A program made the position numbers and the translations under genes. A stretch of 64,000 nt of DNA from TCS55 sp964343505. GTDB lineage: Bacteria > Fidelibacterota > Marinisomatia > Marinisomatales > TCS55. The stretch lies in NCBI GenBank assembly GCA_964343505.1, contig CAYFJU010000003.1, positions 12,982 through 76,981 of the forward strand. Reading direction: 5' to 3'. Positions 9,955 to 18,036 of this stretch are shown here, in pieces. The notes under the pieces were generated by a model. It made no database searches and was not told where the DNA came from. It was given only the letters and a program-made list of their open reading frames with translations. Each line of letters opens with the position of its first letter. Within the stretch, counting starts at the first letter, position 1.

Positions 9955-9992
9955 AAAACCCCTATCTATTCCATTGAACCAATAGGGGTTTT
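9955..9992 (-). terminator. Intrinsic terminator after coxB
   Basis: On the minus strand, an 11-bp stem (AAAACCCCTAT at 9982-9992 pairing with 9955-9965) and a 16-base loop are followed by a T run. It lies 27 bases past the coxB stop and should end the first oxidase operon before ctaA. Confidence 0.85.
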
Positions 9993-10018
9993 CAAATTTT
10001 CTATGGATCAATCCGGGT

Positions 10019-10855
10019 TTACCAGTCCTCGTCGCCCCAATCGTCTTCTTCCTCTTCCGCCAGGTATTCCTGCTGTTCTTCATGCCAGGCGGCATAGCCT
10101 TCATCATCATGAATGGTCAGGAACCCTTTCATGCGGTAGTGGCCCAAACCACATAACTGGGCACAAGTGATTTCAAGTCCTTTCCCTTCCCGGGCGGAAC
10201 CGACCGTTGTTTTGAGGAATTCTTCAGAGGTCATGGTCGCTTCAAACCAGACCGGAATTTCCATCCCGGGAACCGCATCCTGCTTTACTCGCAATTCCGG
10301 CAGGGTAAAACTGTGGATCACATCCTTGGATGACAGGGCAATATTGATGGGTGTGTTCACGGGGATGTGCAATTGGTTTATAGTAAACACATCGTCCTTG
10401 GCGAATTCGTCATCCCGGTCCAAACCGATTGGATTTTCCGCTTCATCTACCAGGTCGATCGATGTTTTTCCGAAAACACCGTCCGGGCCTGGGTAATGAA
10501 TATTCCAAGCAAACTGTTGGGCCACCACCCGGATTTGCACTGCATCCGGTCCTTTGGGCACATCGTTCACACGATTGGCCCAGATCGGGAAAGCAAAGCC
10601 AATCAGCAATACTACCTCGATCACCGCTACGGCGGCTTCCAGGTAAGATGAAAAATGGCTTTTCACACCATCATGGTCCGCTACAGGGTTTTTAGATGCC
10701 CTGAAACGAATGAGGGTATAAATGAAAAATACCCCCCAACCGATGAATAAAATGAGCATCAACCAATGGACGAGAGCAATAATTTGGTCAATGGCCGGTC
10801 CTTGGGTGGACGCGGAAACGGTTGGCAGTCCGAAATATCTAAGCAGGTCTAACAC
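10019..10855 (-). CDS. coxB: Cytochrome c oxidase subunit II, CuA type (first oxidase)
   Basis: A 278-residue subunit with two N-terminal membrane helices (about 25-45 and 75-95) and a periplasmic cupredoxin domain. The CuA site is complete: His in DVIHSFTLPELRVKQDAVPGM and the cluster CAQLCGLGHYRMKG (Cys-x3-Cys-x3-His-x2-Met). It accepts electrons from a soluble cytochrome c; there is no fused cytochrome c domain, so this is not a caa3 subunit. The C-terminal tail is very acidic (EEEEDDWGDEDW) and probably helps dock a basic donor. The second oxidase has a similar acidic DDWDDWGEEE tail. Last gene of the operon coxA-coxC-coxD-small-small-coxB. Confidence 0.94.
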   Translation of the reverse strand: MLDLLRYFGLPTVSASTQGPAIDQIIALVHWLMLILFIGWGVFFIYTLIRFRASKNPVADHDGVKSHFSSYLEAAVAVIEVVLLIGFAFPIWANRVNDVPKGPDAVQIRVVAQQFAWNIHYPGPDGVFGKTSIDLVDEAENPIGLDRDDEFAKDDVFTINQLHIPVNTPINIALSSKDVIHSFTLPELRVKQDAVPGMEIPVWFEATMTSEEFLKTTVGSAREGKGLEITCAQLCGLGHYRMKGFLTIHDDEGYAAWHEEQQEYLAEEEEDDWGDEDW

Positions 10856-10872
10856 CGAAGATTACCTCCGAA

Positions 10873-11112
10873 TTAATTCTTTTTACTTTTTAATGATTCT
10901 GTATATTTCTTGGCACGCCGGTGAAGGACATAAATGGAGGATCCAAATCCGCCCAATACTGTACCGGTAATGCCAAGCATGGCCAAAATGGCTTTATTCA
11001 TTCCCTGAGTGGCGGCCGCATTGGGGTTCCCAAAACAGGTGGCGCAGGCATAACTCACTTCCGGCAGAAGCAAGATGCCTAAACCCAATGCAATGATAAC
11101 CACTTTTTTCAT
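10873..11112 (-). CDS. Small secreted or membrane protein with CATC motif in the oxidase operon
   Basis: A 79-residue protein that begins MKKVVIIALGLGILLLPEVSYA, a signal peptide ending just before CATCFGNPNAAATQGMNKAI. One membrane helix follows (about 36-60) with a basic tail. I recognise no named family. The tight CxxC after the signal peptide is repeated in the small protein of the second oxidase operon (CPYC, 19857-20054), so this may be an accessory used by both oxidases. The start ATG overlaps the preceding 58-residue gene (TGATG). Longer frames upstream run through that gene and are not credible. A role in oxidase assembly or copper handling is only inference from position. Confidence 0.72.
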   Translation of the reverse strand: MKKVVIIALGLGILLLPEVSYACATCFGNPNAAATQGMNKAILAMLGITGTVLGGFGSSIYVLHRRAKKYTESLKSKKN

Positions 11113-11288
11113 CAGGAAATCGATTTGAATTTTTTTAAAACTTTTATCCCGTAGATCACCAAACCACCTCCGGCCAAAAATGAAAGCAGGGCCAACGGGA
11201 TAGATTGATTCCATTCCCAGAGGCCAAACCAAATTGTGATGGCAATGGAAAGGATTATAAACAGGATGTGAAAAGTTTTAATGGACAT
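11112..11288 (-). CDS. 58-residue double-spanning membrane protein in the oxidase operon
   Basis: A very short gene, MSIKTFHILFIILSIAITIW at its start and LKKFKSIS at its end. It has two hydrophobic helices split by a Trp-rich turn (FGLWEWNQ). The start ATG lies one base after the coxD stop, and its TGA overlaps the next ATG (TGATG), so it is packed into the operon like a real gene with no other frame using the DNA. I know no family. It could be a small structural subunit of the oxidase or an assembly factor. Confidence 0.7.
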   Translation of the reverse strand: MSIKTFHILFIILSIAITIWFGLWEWNQSIPLALLSFLAGGGLVIYGIKVLKKFKSIS

Positions 11289-11289
11289 G

Positions 11290-11592
11290 TTAAATCTTGG
11301 CTTGAGCCAACATGGTCCCTAAGGGTAAAAACATGAGGACAAAAAACATGGCCGCCGTAGCAAACAAAGTCCAGTAAATGGTGGTCTTTTCATCAATGAG
11401 ATGCATGAAATAACAGGCCACCAGGGATCCCTTCACACTGGCAACAATCAGGGCCAGCGCCACAGAGGCGCCCAAACCCAGATCCAAGTAGGAAATCGCC
11501 ACTGTCACTACGGTCAGGAAGGCCAGAGCCACAAAGACCATGATGTACGTTTTAACGTGATGTTTTACTTCTTCAGGAGTTAAATCTGCCAT
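11290..11592 (-). CDS. coxD: Cytochrome c oxidase subunit IV, bacterial type (first oxidase)
   Basis: A 100-residue membrane protein with three hydrophobic helices, matching the prokaryotic subunit IV family (COX4_pro/CtaF): TYIMVFVALAFLTVVTVAISYLDL, then VASVKGSLVACYFMHL and a final helix. In this family the middle helix carries the conserved K-G-x-L-V-x-x-x-F-M-H-L pattern seen here. It stabilises the subunit I-III core and has no cofactor. It lies ten bases downstream of coxC. Confidence 0.88.
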   Translation of the reverse strand: MADLTPEEVKHHVKTYIMVFVALAFLTVVTVAISYLDLGLGASVALALIVASVKGSLVACYFMHLIDEKTTIYWTLFATAAMFFVLMFLPLGTMLAQAKI

Positions 11593-11601
11593 ATCTATTC
11601 C

Positions 11602-12192
11602 TTATAATAGGTAGAGTACCGGAAATAAGAATATCCAGACCAAATCAACAAAGTGCCAGTACAGTCCGGCAATTTCAATCCGGTTCGTGAAACGTTCAGG
11701 ATCCCTTTCCCACATTTTGGCGCCGGGCAGCCACATATAGAAGATCACAATGATACCGCCGATTACATGGAGGACGTGGAGGCCGGTCATGGTGAAATAA
11801 ATGCCCAAGAAATTGCTGGTACTGGGGAAAAGATGGTGATCAAACTTGGCCGTATATTCAAACCATTTTACAATCAGGAAGCCTATCGCCAAGAGCAAGG
11901 TCAACCCGGCATACAGTTTAAATTTGCCAAAATCTTTCAATTTCAGAGAGGCCCAGCTCATGACCATGGTTACGGATGATGTAATCAGGAACATGGTATT
12001 GAGCGTGGCCAAAGGCACATTCAAAATTTCAGCGCCCGCAGGCCAGGACTCTGCCCCGGTCCGCAAAAAGACATAGGCCGAAAACAAACCGCCAAACAGC
12101 ATAACTTCTGAGGCTAGAAACAACCATACGCCTAATTTGCCGTTGTAGAGACCTGTATCCGGCCGCGCTTTAACGGTAAATGGGATGTCCAT
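11602..12192 (-). CDS. coxC: Cytochrome c oxidase subunit III (first oxidase)
   Basis: A 196-residue membrane subunit of the five-helix bacterial type. Typical motifs are KLGVWLFLASEVMLFGGLFSAY near the N terminus, the Glu of which aligns with the family's conserved acidic residue, and GLHVLHVIGGIIVIFY and AGLYWHFVDLVWIFLFP near the C terminus. It binds subunit I and keeps the proton-uptake path stable. Five bases separate it from coxA, and it shares the operon with coxD and coxB. Confidence 0.93.
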   Translation of the reverse strand: MDIPFTVKARPDTGLYNGKLGVWLFLASEVMLFGGLFSAYVFLRTGAESWPAGAEILNVPLATLNTMFLITSSVTMVMSWASLKLKDFGKFKLYAGLTLLLAIGFLIVKWFEYTAKFDHHLFPSTSNFLGIYFTMTGLHVLHVIGGIIVIFYMWLPGAKMWERDPERFTNRIEIAGLYWHFVDLVWIFLFPVLYLL

Positions 12193-12197
12193 AAATC

Positions 12198-13913
12198 TTA
12201 ACCCTTCTCACTTTGAGGTGTATAATCTTTGTCCGCACCGGGCACACTGTATTCATAGGGCCCGCGATAAACGGACGGAACCGTTTCAAAATTACCATGC
12301 CCCAAAGGCGGCGAGGTGGTGTCCGTCCAATCAATGGTGGTGGCATGCCAGGGATTGGTTTCGCCTGTCTTTTTACCCCGCAGACTGATAATTATATTAA
12401 TGATAAAGAAAATCTGGGCCAGACCTAATAGCCAAGCCGAAACAGACATGACTTCATTCAGGTAAAGTACGTCTGCCGCATGAGCATAAATTTCACCCCC
12501 ATCCCAGAGACGACGGGAAACACCGGCAAGTCCCTGGACAAACATGGGCATGAAAACGCCATTCATAAAAATGAATGAAAAGAAGAAATGAAGTTTACCC
12601 AATGTTTCATTGGTCCGTTTTCCGGTCATTTTGGGGAACCAGTAATAGATACCCGCAAACAGGGCAAAAATTGTTCCCGGTGCAACCACATAGTGGAAGT
12701 GGCCAATTACATAATAGGTATCATGAAGGTGAATATCTGAAGCAGCTAACCCTAAAGGAAGCCCAGTCAATCCACCGATACCAAACATAGGAATAAACCC
12801 AAGAGCAAACAGCATGGGAGTTGTAAAGCGGATGGAGCCGCCCCAGAGCGATAAAAATAAGGTCGTCAGAATCACCACCGACGGGATTGAAATAATCATT
12901 GTTGTGGTCTGGAAAAAGGCGCCGATTGTTGTCCCCATACCGGTGATATACATGTGGTGGGCCCAGACGATAAAGGACATGAAGCCTAGAAAGATCATGG
13001 CATAGACCATGGCTTTGTAACCCCAGATTGGTTTCCGAGTATTGTTGGCCAAAACTTCCGTTACAATACCAAAAGCGGGCAGGATCAATACATATACTTC
13101 CGGGTGGGCCAGAAACCAGAACAGGTGTTGCCACAGCAAGGGACTTCCGCCGCCGGCATTTTTCACTACTTCACCGGAGACAACCAATCCGCTGGGCATA
13201 AAGAAACTGGTACCCGCCAAGCGATCCATCAATTGAAGAACGCCGGCAGCTTCCAAAGGCGGGAAAGCCAAAAGAAGTAAAAAGGCAGTGATGAACTGGG
13301 CCCATACAAAAATAGGCAATTTCATCCAGGTCATTCCTTTTGCACGCAGCTGAATGACGGTGGCGAGGATATTAATGGACCCTAATAAGGATGAAGTGAT
13401 CAGCAGAACCATCCCAAACAGCCAGATCGTTTGCCCCATCGTGGCCACATCAGCCAAGGGCGGATAGGATGTCCAGCCCGAATTGGCGGCGCCCCCGGGG
13501 ACGAAAAAGCCAATGGTCATCACCACCGAACCCAAGAAATACATCCAGTAGGAAGTGGCATTCAGTTTAGGAAAAGCCATATCAATGGTACCGATCTGCA
13601 AGGGAAGGAAGTAGTTGCCGAAGGCACCGAAGGCCAAAGGAACAACGCCCAAAAAGATCATTATGGTCCCATGCATGGCGCCGAGAGAATTATACATTTC
13701 AGACGGGAGAATGCCGCCTTCACCCAGCAACGCGCCCACAAATGGAATTGGACTTTCGGGATAAGCTAATTGGTAACGCATAATCATCATCAGTATAAAT
13801 CCAAACAAGAGCCACAGCAATGATGTGATTCCGTACTGGAGACCGATGATTTTATGGTCAGTGGAGAAGATGTACTTCGTCCAGAAACTTTCTTTATGGT
13901 GGTCAGTGTACAT
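12198..13913 (-). CDS. coxA: Cytochrome c oxidase subunit I, heme-copper aa3 type (first oxidase)
   Basis: A 571-residue catalytic subunit with twelve-plus helices. The binuclear centre motifs are all visible: HPEVYVLILPAFG (CuB His, cross-linked Tyr and D-channel Glu), VWAHHMYITGMG (two CuB His) and DTYYVIGHFHYVV (heme a and a3 His). The retained Glu next to HPEVY places it in the A1 type. The C-terminal extension ends TTSPPLGHGNFETVPSVYRGPYEY, as in bacterial caa3/aa3 enzymes. It reduces oxygen to water and pumps protons. It begins the operon; 150 bases of AT-rich DNA lie upstream, with no AGGATA-N6-TCYT site, unlike the second oxidase. Confidence 0.95.
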   Translation of the reverse strand: MYTDHHKESFWTKYIFSTDHKIIGLQYGITSLLWLLFGFILMMIMRYQLAYPESPIPFVGALLGEGGILPSEMYNSLGAMHGTIMIFLGVVPLAFGAFGNYFLPLQIGTIDMAFPKLNATSYWMYFLGSVVMTIGFFVPGGAANSGWTSYPPLADVATMGQTIWLFGMVLLITSSLLGSINILATVIQLRAKGMTWMKLPIFVWAQFITAFLLLLAFPPLEAAGVLQLMDRLAGTSFFMPSGLVVSGEVVKNAGGGSPLLWQHLFWFLAHPEVYVLILPAFGIVTEVLANNTRKPIWGYKAMVYAMIFLGFMSFIVWAHHMYITGMGTTIGAFFQTTTMIISIPSVVILTTLFLSLWGGSIRFTTPMLFALGFIPMFGIGGLTGLPLGLAASDIHLHDTYYVIGHFHYVVAPGTIFALFAGIYYWFPKMTGKRTNETLGKLHFFFSFIFMNGVFMPMFVQGLAGVSRRLWDGGEIYAHAADVLYLNEVMSVSAWLLGLAQIFFIINIIISLRGKKTGETNPWHATTIDWTDTTSPPLGHGNFETVPSVYRGPYEYSVPGADKDYTPQSEKG

Positions 13914-14063
13914 TAATGGTTCCTGATTAATCTAAAATATGGTTCGAGTTCAAGAAATTGAGGGCTAGAATAGGCCGCGAATCTATGATTCTTTTTCAGA
14001 ATCAGCAATCAAAACAGAAAAAATAAGGGCAAAAAAAACGTCACATATAAAAAAAGAAGGGTG

Positions 14064-14534
14064 TTAGGTATAAATCAACTTAGCATTGTCCGTCATTTCA
14101 TAGAATTCTCCGACAGTTAACACATCCTTTACCTGATCGGCAAGATCTTCCTTTTCAAGATGAAACATGTCCATGGCTAGCTTACAGGCATATAATTCCG
14201 CCCCTGCATCATCCAGCATTTCAATAAATTCATCCACATGGGGAATATCCAGTTTATCCATTTCCTTCATCATCATATGCGTTGCCAGCTTTGACATCCC
14301 CGGTAAGCCACCCAGCATTGTTGGAATATGCATCGCCGGATTGCCAACTGTAGCAACTTTCATATTTCTCATTTTACTTTTTGTAATGGCCTCCAACCCG
14401 AAAAAGGTAAAGAAAATCATAGCGTCCATCCCCTCCATTCTGGCACCATTAGCTAGAATAAGAGCCGGATAAATACCTTCAATCGAACCTTTTGAACAAA
14501 TGATTGCAACTTTTTTATTATTGTCATTATTCAT
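14064..14534 (-). CDS. DsrE/DsrF-like (DsrE2 type) sulfurtransferase-family protein
   Basis: A 156-residue protein of the DsrE superfamily, close to the DrsE2/peroxiredoxin-like branch: KKVAIICSKGSIEGIYPALILANGARMEGMDAMIFFTFFGLEA, then a Met-rich LPGMSKLATHMMMKEMDKL and ELYACKLAMDMFHL. The Cys in ELYACKLAMDMF is at the position that carries persulfide in DsrE-family sulfurtransferases; another lies in IICSKGS. It follows the TusE-like gene by 12 bases and belongs with SQR in a three-gene unit. Likely role: relay of sulfane sulfur made by SQR. Confidence 0.85.
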   Translation of the reverse strand: MNNDNNKKVAIICSKGSIEGIYPALILANGARMEGMDAMIFFTFFGLEAITKSKMRNMKVATVGNPAMHIPTMLGGLPGMSKLATHMMMKEMDKLDIPHVDEFIEMLDDAGAELYACKLAMDMFHLEKEDLADQVKDVLTVGEFYEMTDNAKLIYT

Positions 14535-14546
14535 GAGATATCCCCT

Positions 14547-14855
14547 TTAAATACATCCTTTAGGTTTTTTAACGCCGGCAATTCGTGCTGCTTTTTTCCC
14601 AGGACCGCCGGGGAAAAGACCATAGAGCTCTTTTGTGGGGATTCCATACACTTTGGTAAGACGCCGTAGTGTTGGTGCTTTACCTGTTTCAATAAACTCA
14701 TCTCGGACAATATTGAGAATTTCCAAATGCCGCGGTGTAAGCACCATGATTCCTTCTTCTTCAGCGATAAGTTTTGCTATTCCTTCAGTCCAGTCATTTG
14801 CATCAGCCAAATACCCTTCAGCATCCAGTTGAACTTGTTCTAATAATGCACTCAT
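14547..14855 (-). CDS. DsrC/TusE-family sulfur carrier, single conserved cysteine
   Basis: A 102-residue protein of the DsrC/TusE/DsvC family: LDAEGYLADANDWTEGIAKLIAEEEGI, LTPRHLEILNIVRDEF, APTLRRLTKVYG and the C-terminal arm LFPGGPGKKAARIAGVKKPKGCI. The penultimate Cys of the flexible arm is present; the second Cys expected ten residues earlier in true DsrC is Arg here. Established knowledge: DsrC uses both cysteines with dissimilatory sulfite reductase, whereas TusE-type proteins use one to carry persulfide. I therefore infer a sulfur carrier. It sits between SQR and DsrE. Confidence 0.88.
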   Translation of the reverse strand: MSALLEQVQLDAEGYLADANDWTEGIAKLIAEEEGIMVLTPRHLEILNIVRDEFIETGKAPTLRRLTKVYGIPTKELYGLFPGGPGKKAARIAGVKKPKGCI

Positions 14856-14874
14856 GAATCCATCTCTTTTATTT

Positions 14875-16080
14875 TTAAGTGAATGGTATTTCTTTTCCTT
14901 TAATGATTCGATTCCAATACAACCATTTGAAAGCCATTTTACCCAAATGATTTAATCGTGTTTCTTTGAGAAGAGCCAGAGGACCTAATCCATGGATGGG
15001 ATATCGACCAGGTAGTGGTTCCCGTTCATAATCAAAATCAATCAGAATCGCCTTTTCATGTCCTGTCTCAATAAAACAATTTGCATGACCATCAAATTCT
15101 GCAGACATTTGTCTCCCATTGATTTTATCCAGCAGATTTCTTTCAATCACTTCAGCTTGAAAATGAATAACTGATCCTGCTTTTGATGTGGGAATATCTG
15201 CAGTATCCCCCGCAACAAAAATATTGTCAAAATCCCGCGCAAGAAGTGTTTTGGGATCTGTTGGGACCAAATTTAATTCATCCCCAAACCCGGCCCGTTC
15301 AATAAATTTTGATCCCATATTGGTGGGCACAGTTACAAGTGTATCAAATGGAATGGTTCGATTATCCCAGGAAATGATCTCTTTTTTCTCGTTATCTACC
15401 GCGGCAATATTGAATTCAGTATGAAGATGGATTCCTTTTTTGGAAAGAAAATTTCCAAATACTTTCGCTGCTTCTGGTTTGGTAAATGCTTCAGGTAGCG
15501 GGGTTACATAATGAATATTGGTATTGCTACGGTAGCCGTTTCGTTTTAAATACCAATCAGATAGAAATGCAAATTCGAGCGGTGCCACGGGACACTTAAT
15601 TGGCATTTCAGTAACATGAACAACCAAATTGCCACCCTTAAAATTTTTAAATTCGTAATTAAGACCGACAGCTCCGTCATAGGAATAAAAGTCAAATACA
15701 TCGACACCCCACAAGTCGCCCTTCATTCCCTCAACCTCTTCCGGAGCAATATTCACCCCAGTGGAAAGAATTAAATAATCATAATCAAATTTATTCCCGT
15801 CGGATAATATTACCCTGTTTTCTGTTGGAATAATTGTTTGAATATCAGAAAAAATGGTTTGAACGGTTGGGTTTAATAATTCATCCTTATTTTTAATGAC
15901 ATCCTCAGGATGATATATGCCAAAAGGAATAAATAAAAAACCTGGCTGATAATAGTGCACAATGGATTTATCAATGAGAATAATTTCCCATTCATCATTT
16001 GATAAATGATTTGAGAATCGATGGCTGAAAATATTTCCGGCAGTTCCACCACCCAAAATAACAAGTTTTTTCTTTCTCAT
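14875..16080 (-). CDS. sqr: Sulfide:quinone oxidoreductase-family flavoprotein
   Basis: A 401-residue FAD enzyme of the two-dinucleotide-fold family. The N-terminal FAD site is KKLVILGGGTAGNIFSHRF, and DNIFVAGDTADIPTSKAGSV is the second FAD motif. Two cysteines fit the SQR redox pair: MPIKCPVAPLEFAFL (near 165) and HANCFIETGHEKA (near 345). The C-terminal amphipathic segment (LKETRLNHLGKMAFKWLYWNRIIKG) should dock it on the membrane. Likely reaction: sulfide to polysulfide or persulfide with electrons to quinone. It is followed by TusE-like and DsrE genes. Upstream is a promoter with the shared AGGATA-N6-TCTT site at 16134-16149. Confidence 0.85.
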   Translation of the reverse strand: MRKKKLVILGGGTAGNIFSHRFSNHLSNDEWEIILIDKSIVHYYQPGFLFIPFGIYHPEDVIKNKDELLNPTVQTIFSDIQTIIPTENRVILSDGNKFDYDYLILSTGVNIAPEEVEGMKGDLWGVDVFDFYSYDGAVGLNYEFKNFKGGNLVVHVTEMPIKCPVAPLEFAFLSDWYLKRNGYRSNTNIHYVTPLPEAFTKPEAAKVFGNFLSKKGIHLHTEFNIAAVDNEKKEIISWDNRTIPFDTLVTVPTNMGSKFIERAGFGDELNLVPTDPKTLLARDFDNIFVAGDTADIPTSKAGSVIHFQAEVIERNLLDKINGRQMSAEFDGHANCFIETGHEKAILIDFDYEREPLPGRYPIHGLGPLALLKETRLNHLGKMAFKWLYWNRIIKGKEIPFT

Positions 16081-16119
16081 TTTTCTTACCTTTTTCTCCG
16101 ATAAAAATATAACAACGCT

Positions 16120-16149
16120 TTAATACAGAATACAAGACCTTTTTATCCT
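16120..16149 (-). promoter_or_regulatory. Promoter with AGGATA-N6-TCTT site upstream of sqr
   Basis: Reading toward sqr, AGGATAAAAAGGTCTT lies at 16134-16149, then eight bases, then a TATTAA -10-like hexamer at 16120-16125. The 16-mer is identical to the one upstream of the second oxidase (24124-24139). The site would cover roughly -36 to -21. No TTGACA-like -35 is visible. Confidence 0.6.
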
Positions 16150-16413
16150 TTATTAATAAATATAGGCATTTCTCCCCTTTTCGAACTAAGTATTAAATCT
16201 GTTAAGTCACGATGGTAAAAGCAGAAAGAACTATTCGAGGTGTACACGACAAAAGTCAATTAGCGAAGAGCGCCTTTAATGCCGTATATGCCTGGATCAA
16301 CACAGTGCAGATAAAATTGCTAAAGATTTCAAACTTTTTTATGACTATCGTATGGGATTTCAGATAGAAATGCAACCGAATCCTTTAGGTTTTGGTTGTC
16401 ATACCTGTTCTGG
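16150..16413. other. Gap upstream of sqr and downstream of nadB, with a possible gene remnant
   Basis: AT-rich DNA between the sqr promoter and the GC-rich nadB. On the plus strand, an open stretch from 16280 to 16435 without a start codon reads convincingly as protein near its end (DFKLFYDYRMGFQIEMQPNP, then GCHTCSGQASRDW) and runs 20 bases into the nadB 3' end. A second plus frame, 16212-16367, encodes MVKAERTIRGVHDKSQLAKS. Neither matches a family I know. They look like remains of one gene broken by a frameshift, perhaps when the nadBA block arrived. Confidence 0.3.
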
Positions 16414-18012
16414 TCAGGCCAGTCGGGATTGGTAAATGCCTCCTGCAACAAGTCCGGAGGCTATCCGTTCGGTTTTAGCCAGGGTGGTGAAACTGCGCTT
16501 GGCCAGTTCGTCAACCGCTTCCGGGTAATCTGTACGAAAATGACAGCCCCTACTTTCTTGGCGCTTCAGAGCAGAGACCGCGATCATCATAATGACCAGA
16601 GCAGCATGGCACAATCGGGGTGAGGCACCTGAAACCGCCATCTCGGCGGTTTCAAATACAGCACGCTGCAATCCTTTTTGATCCCGTTCCACACCTACAA
16701 AATCGTAGGCAACCTTGCGCAGGTGTTTCCAATAATCCGTTTCATTCTCAAGGTATTCTAATTTATCGTCATTTTGCGGCGCTGCTATTGGGGTAGGTAG
16801 GTCCTGGGCCAGTATATCCTCAGCTACACGGGGACCGAACACAACTGCTTCGAGAAGCGAGTTGCCGGCCAGACGGTTGGCGCCGTGGACACCAGTCGCG
16901 GCGACTTCACCGCAAGCCCACAGACCGGGAACCGTTGAACGGCCGTGAATGTCGACCGACACATCACCCATGTGATAGTGAGCCGCCGGTACCACGGGAA
17001 TCGGTTCAATTCTAGGATCGATTCCGGCGGCCCGGCAATAGCCAAACACAGTCGGGAACCGCTTCGGAAATTTTGCACCCACCTTTTTACGTGCGTTGAG
17101 GAAAACACGCTGACCGCTGGTTCTTTTGCGCCAGACTGCCCGAGCAACGATGTCCCGCGGGGCGAGGTCCGCATCGTCATGTACCCCGGTCATGAACCGT
17201 ACACCCGTACCATCGACAAGGGTCGCACCTTCGCCGCGCAGTGCTTCGGTGACCAGCGGAAGGGGCTCATCTAAACCGGTAGTAACGTCCAGGGCAGTCG
17301 GGTGGAACTGAACAAACTCGAGATCAGAAAGCTGGGCGCCAGCGCTCGCGGCCATGGCAATACCGTCCCCTGTGTCACTCTCAGGATTAGTGGTCTTCTC
17401 ATACAGATGACCGATACCGCCCGTGGCAAGCACTACGGCGCGGGCCATGATTGCTTTTCGCTTGCCTTCTGTGTCACGGGCCCACGCGCCACGGACCCGG
17501 CCGTCTATGATGATCAGTTCCTCTGCACATGCATCGGAAAGAATATCGATGTGGGCGGCCTTTGTAGCGACTTTACCCAGCGTGCGCATGATTTCGCGCC
17601 CCGTACTATCGCCCCCGGCATGGAGAATGCGGCGGCGACTGTGGGCGGCCTCACGGCCCAAGCATAACTCGTTATTAGAATCCCGGTCGAAGTGGACGCC
17701 GAGATCGATTAGTTGCTCGATGGCTTCAGGCCCTGAACTGGTCAGCAGCTCGACTGCAATGGATCTACAAGTACCAGCACCAGTTTTGTGAGTATCCCTT
17801 CCATGGGCTTCCGGGTAGTCGTCGGTACCGATAGCTGCGGCCACACCACCTTGGGCAAGGCAACTCGCCGCCCCTTGGCCGATCGGCGCCTTGGTCAGGA
17901 TACTCACTTTCAAGGGTGCAGCATAAATTGCGGCGCTTAATCCGGCCGCCCCGCCGCCGATAATCAGTACATCCGGATTCCCCCCTGGGATTTTCGTACC
18001 TGACTTATTCAT
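16414..18012 (-). CDS. nadB: L-aspartate oxidase
   Basis: A 532-residue flavoenzyme that oxidises L-aspartate to iminoaspartate, the first step of NAD synthesis. The FAD-binding motif VLIIGGGAAGLSAAIYA opens the protein. LATGGIGHLYEKTTNPESDTGDGIAMA, EFVQFHPTAL and GLWACGEVAATGVHGANRLAGNSLLEA are succinate dehydrogenase/NadB family signatures, and HYHMGDVSVD fits the NadB-specific active site. The DNA is far richer in G+C than its neighbours: I counted 42 of 60 bases at 16861-16920 against 20 of 60 in sqr at 15421-15480. With nadA it forms a two-gene unit, spaced 24 bases. The composition points to acquisition from a high-GC donor. Confidence 0.94.
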   Translation of the reverse strand: MNKSGTKIPGGNPDVLIIGGGAAGLSAAIYAAPLKVSILTKAPIGQGAASCLAQGGVAAAIGTDDYPEAHGRDTHKTGAGTCRSIAVELLTSSGPEAIEQLIDLGVHFDRDSNNELCLGREAAHSRRRILHAGGDSTGREIMRTLGKVATKAAHIDILSDACAEELIIIDGRVRGAWARDTEGKRKAIMARAVVLATGGIGHLYEKTTNPESDTGDGIAMAASAGAQLSDLEFVQFHPTALDVTTGLDEPLPLVTEALRGEGATLVDGTGVRFMTGVHDDADLAPRDIVARAVWRKRTSGQRVFLNARKKVGAKFPKRFPTVFGYCRAAGIDPRIEPIPVVPAAHYHMGDVSVDIHGRSTVPGLWACGEVAATGVHGANRLAGNSLLEAVVFGPRVAEDILAQDLPTPIAAPQNDDKLEYLENETDYWKHLRKVAYDFVGVERDQKGLQRAVFETAEMAVSGASPRLCHAALVIMMIAVSALKRQESRGCHFRTDYPEAVDELAKRSFTTLAKTERIASGLVAGGIYQSRLA

Positions 18013-18036
18013 CCCGCCATTCTCTCAGTGATTGGG

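Noticed and set aside
13914..14063. GATTC...GAATC hairpin in the gap upstream of the first coxA as a terminator
   Set aside because: The stem is only five to six bases with no T run; I see no defined element there.
16945..17667. Long open frames on the plus strand opposite nadB
   Set aside because: The high G+C of nadB leaves few stops on the other strand; the frames have no motifs, no ribosome sites and proline/arginine-rich composition.
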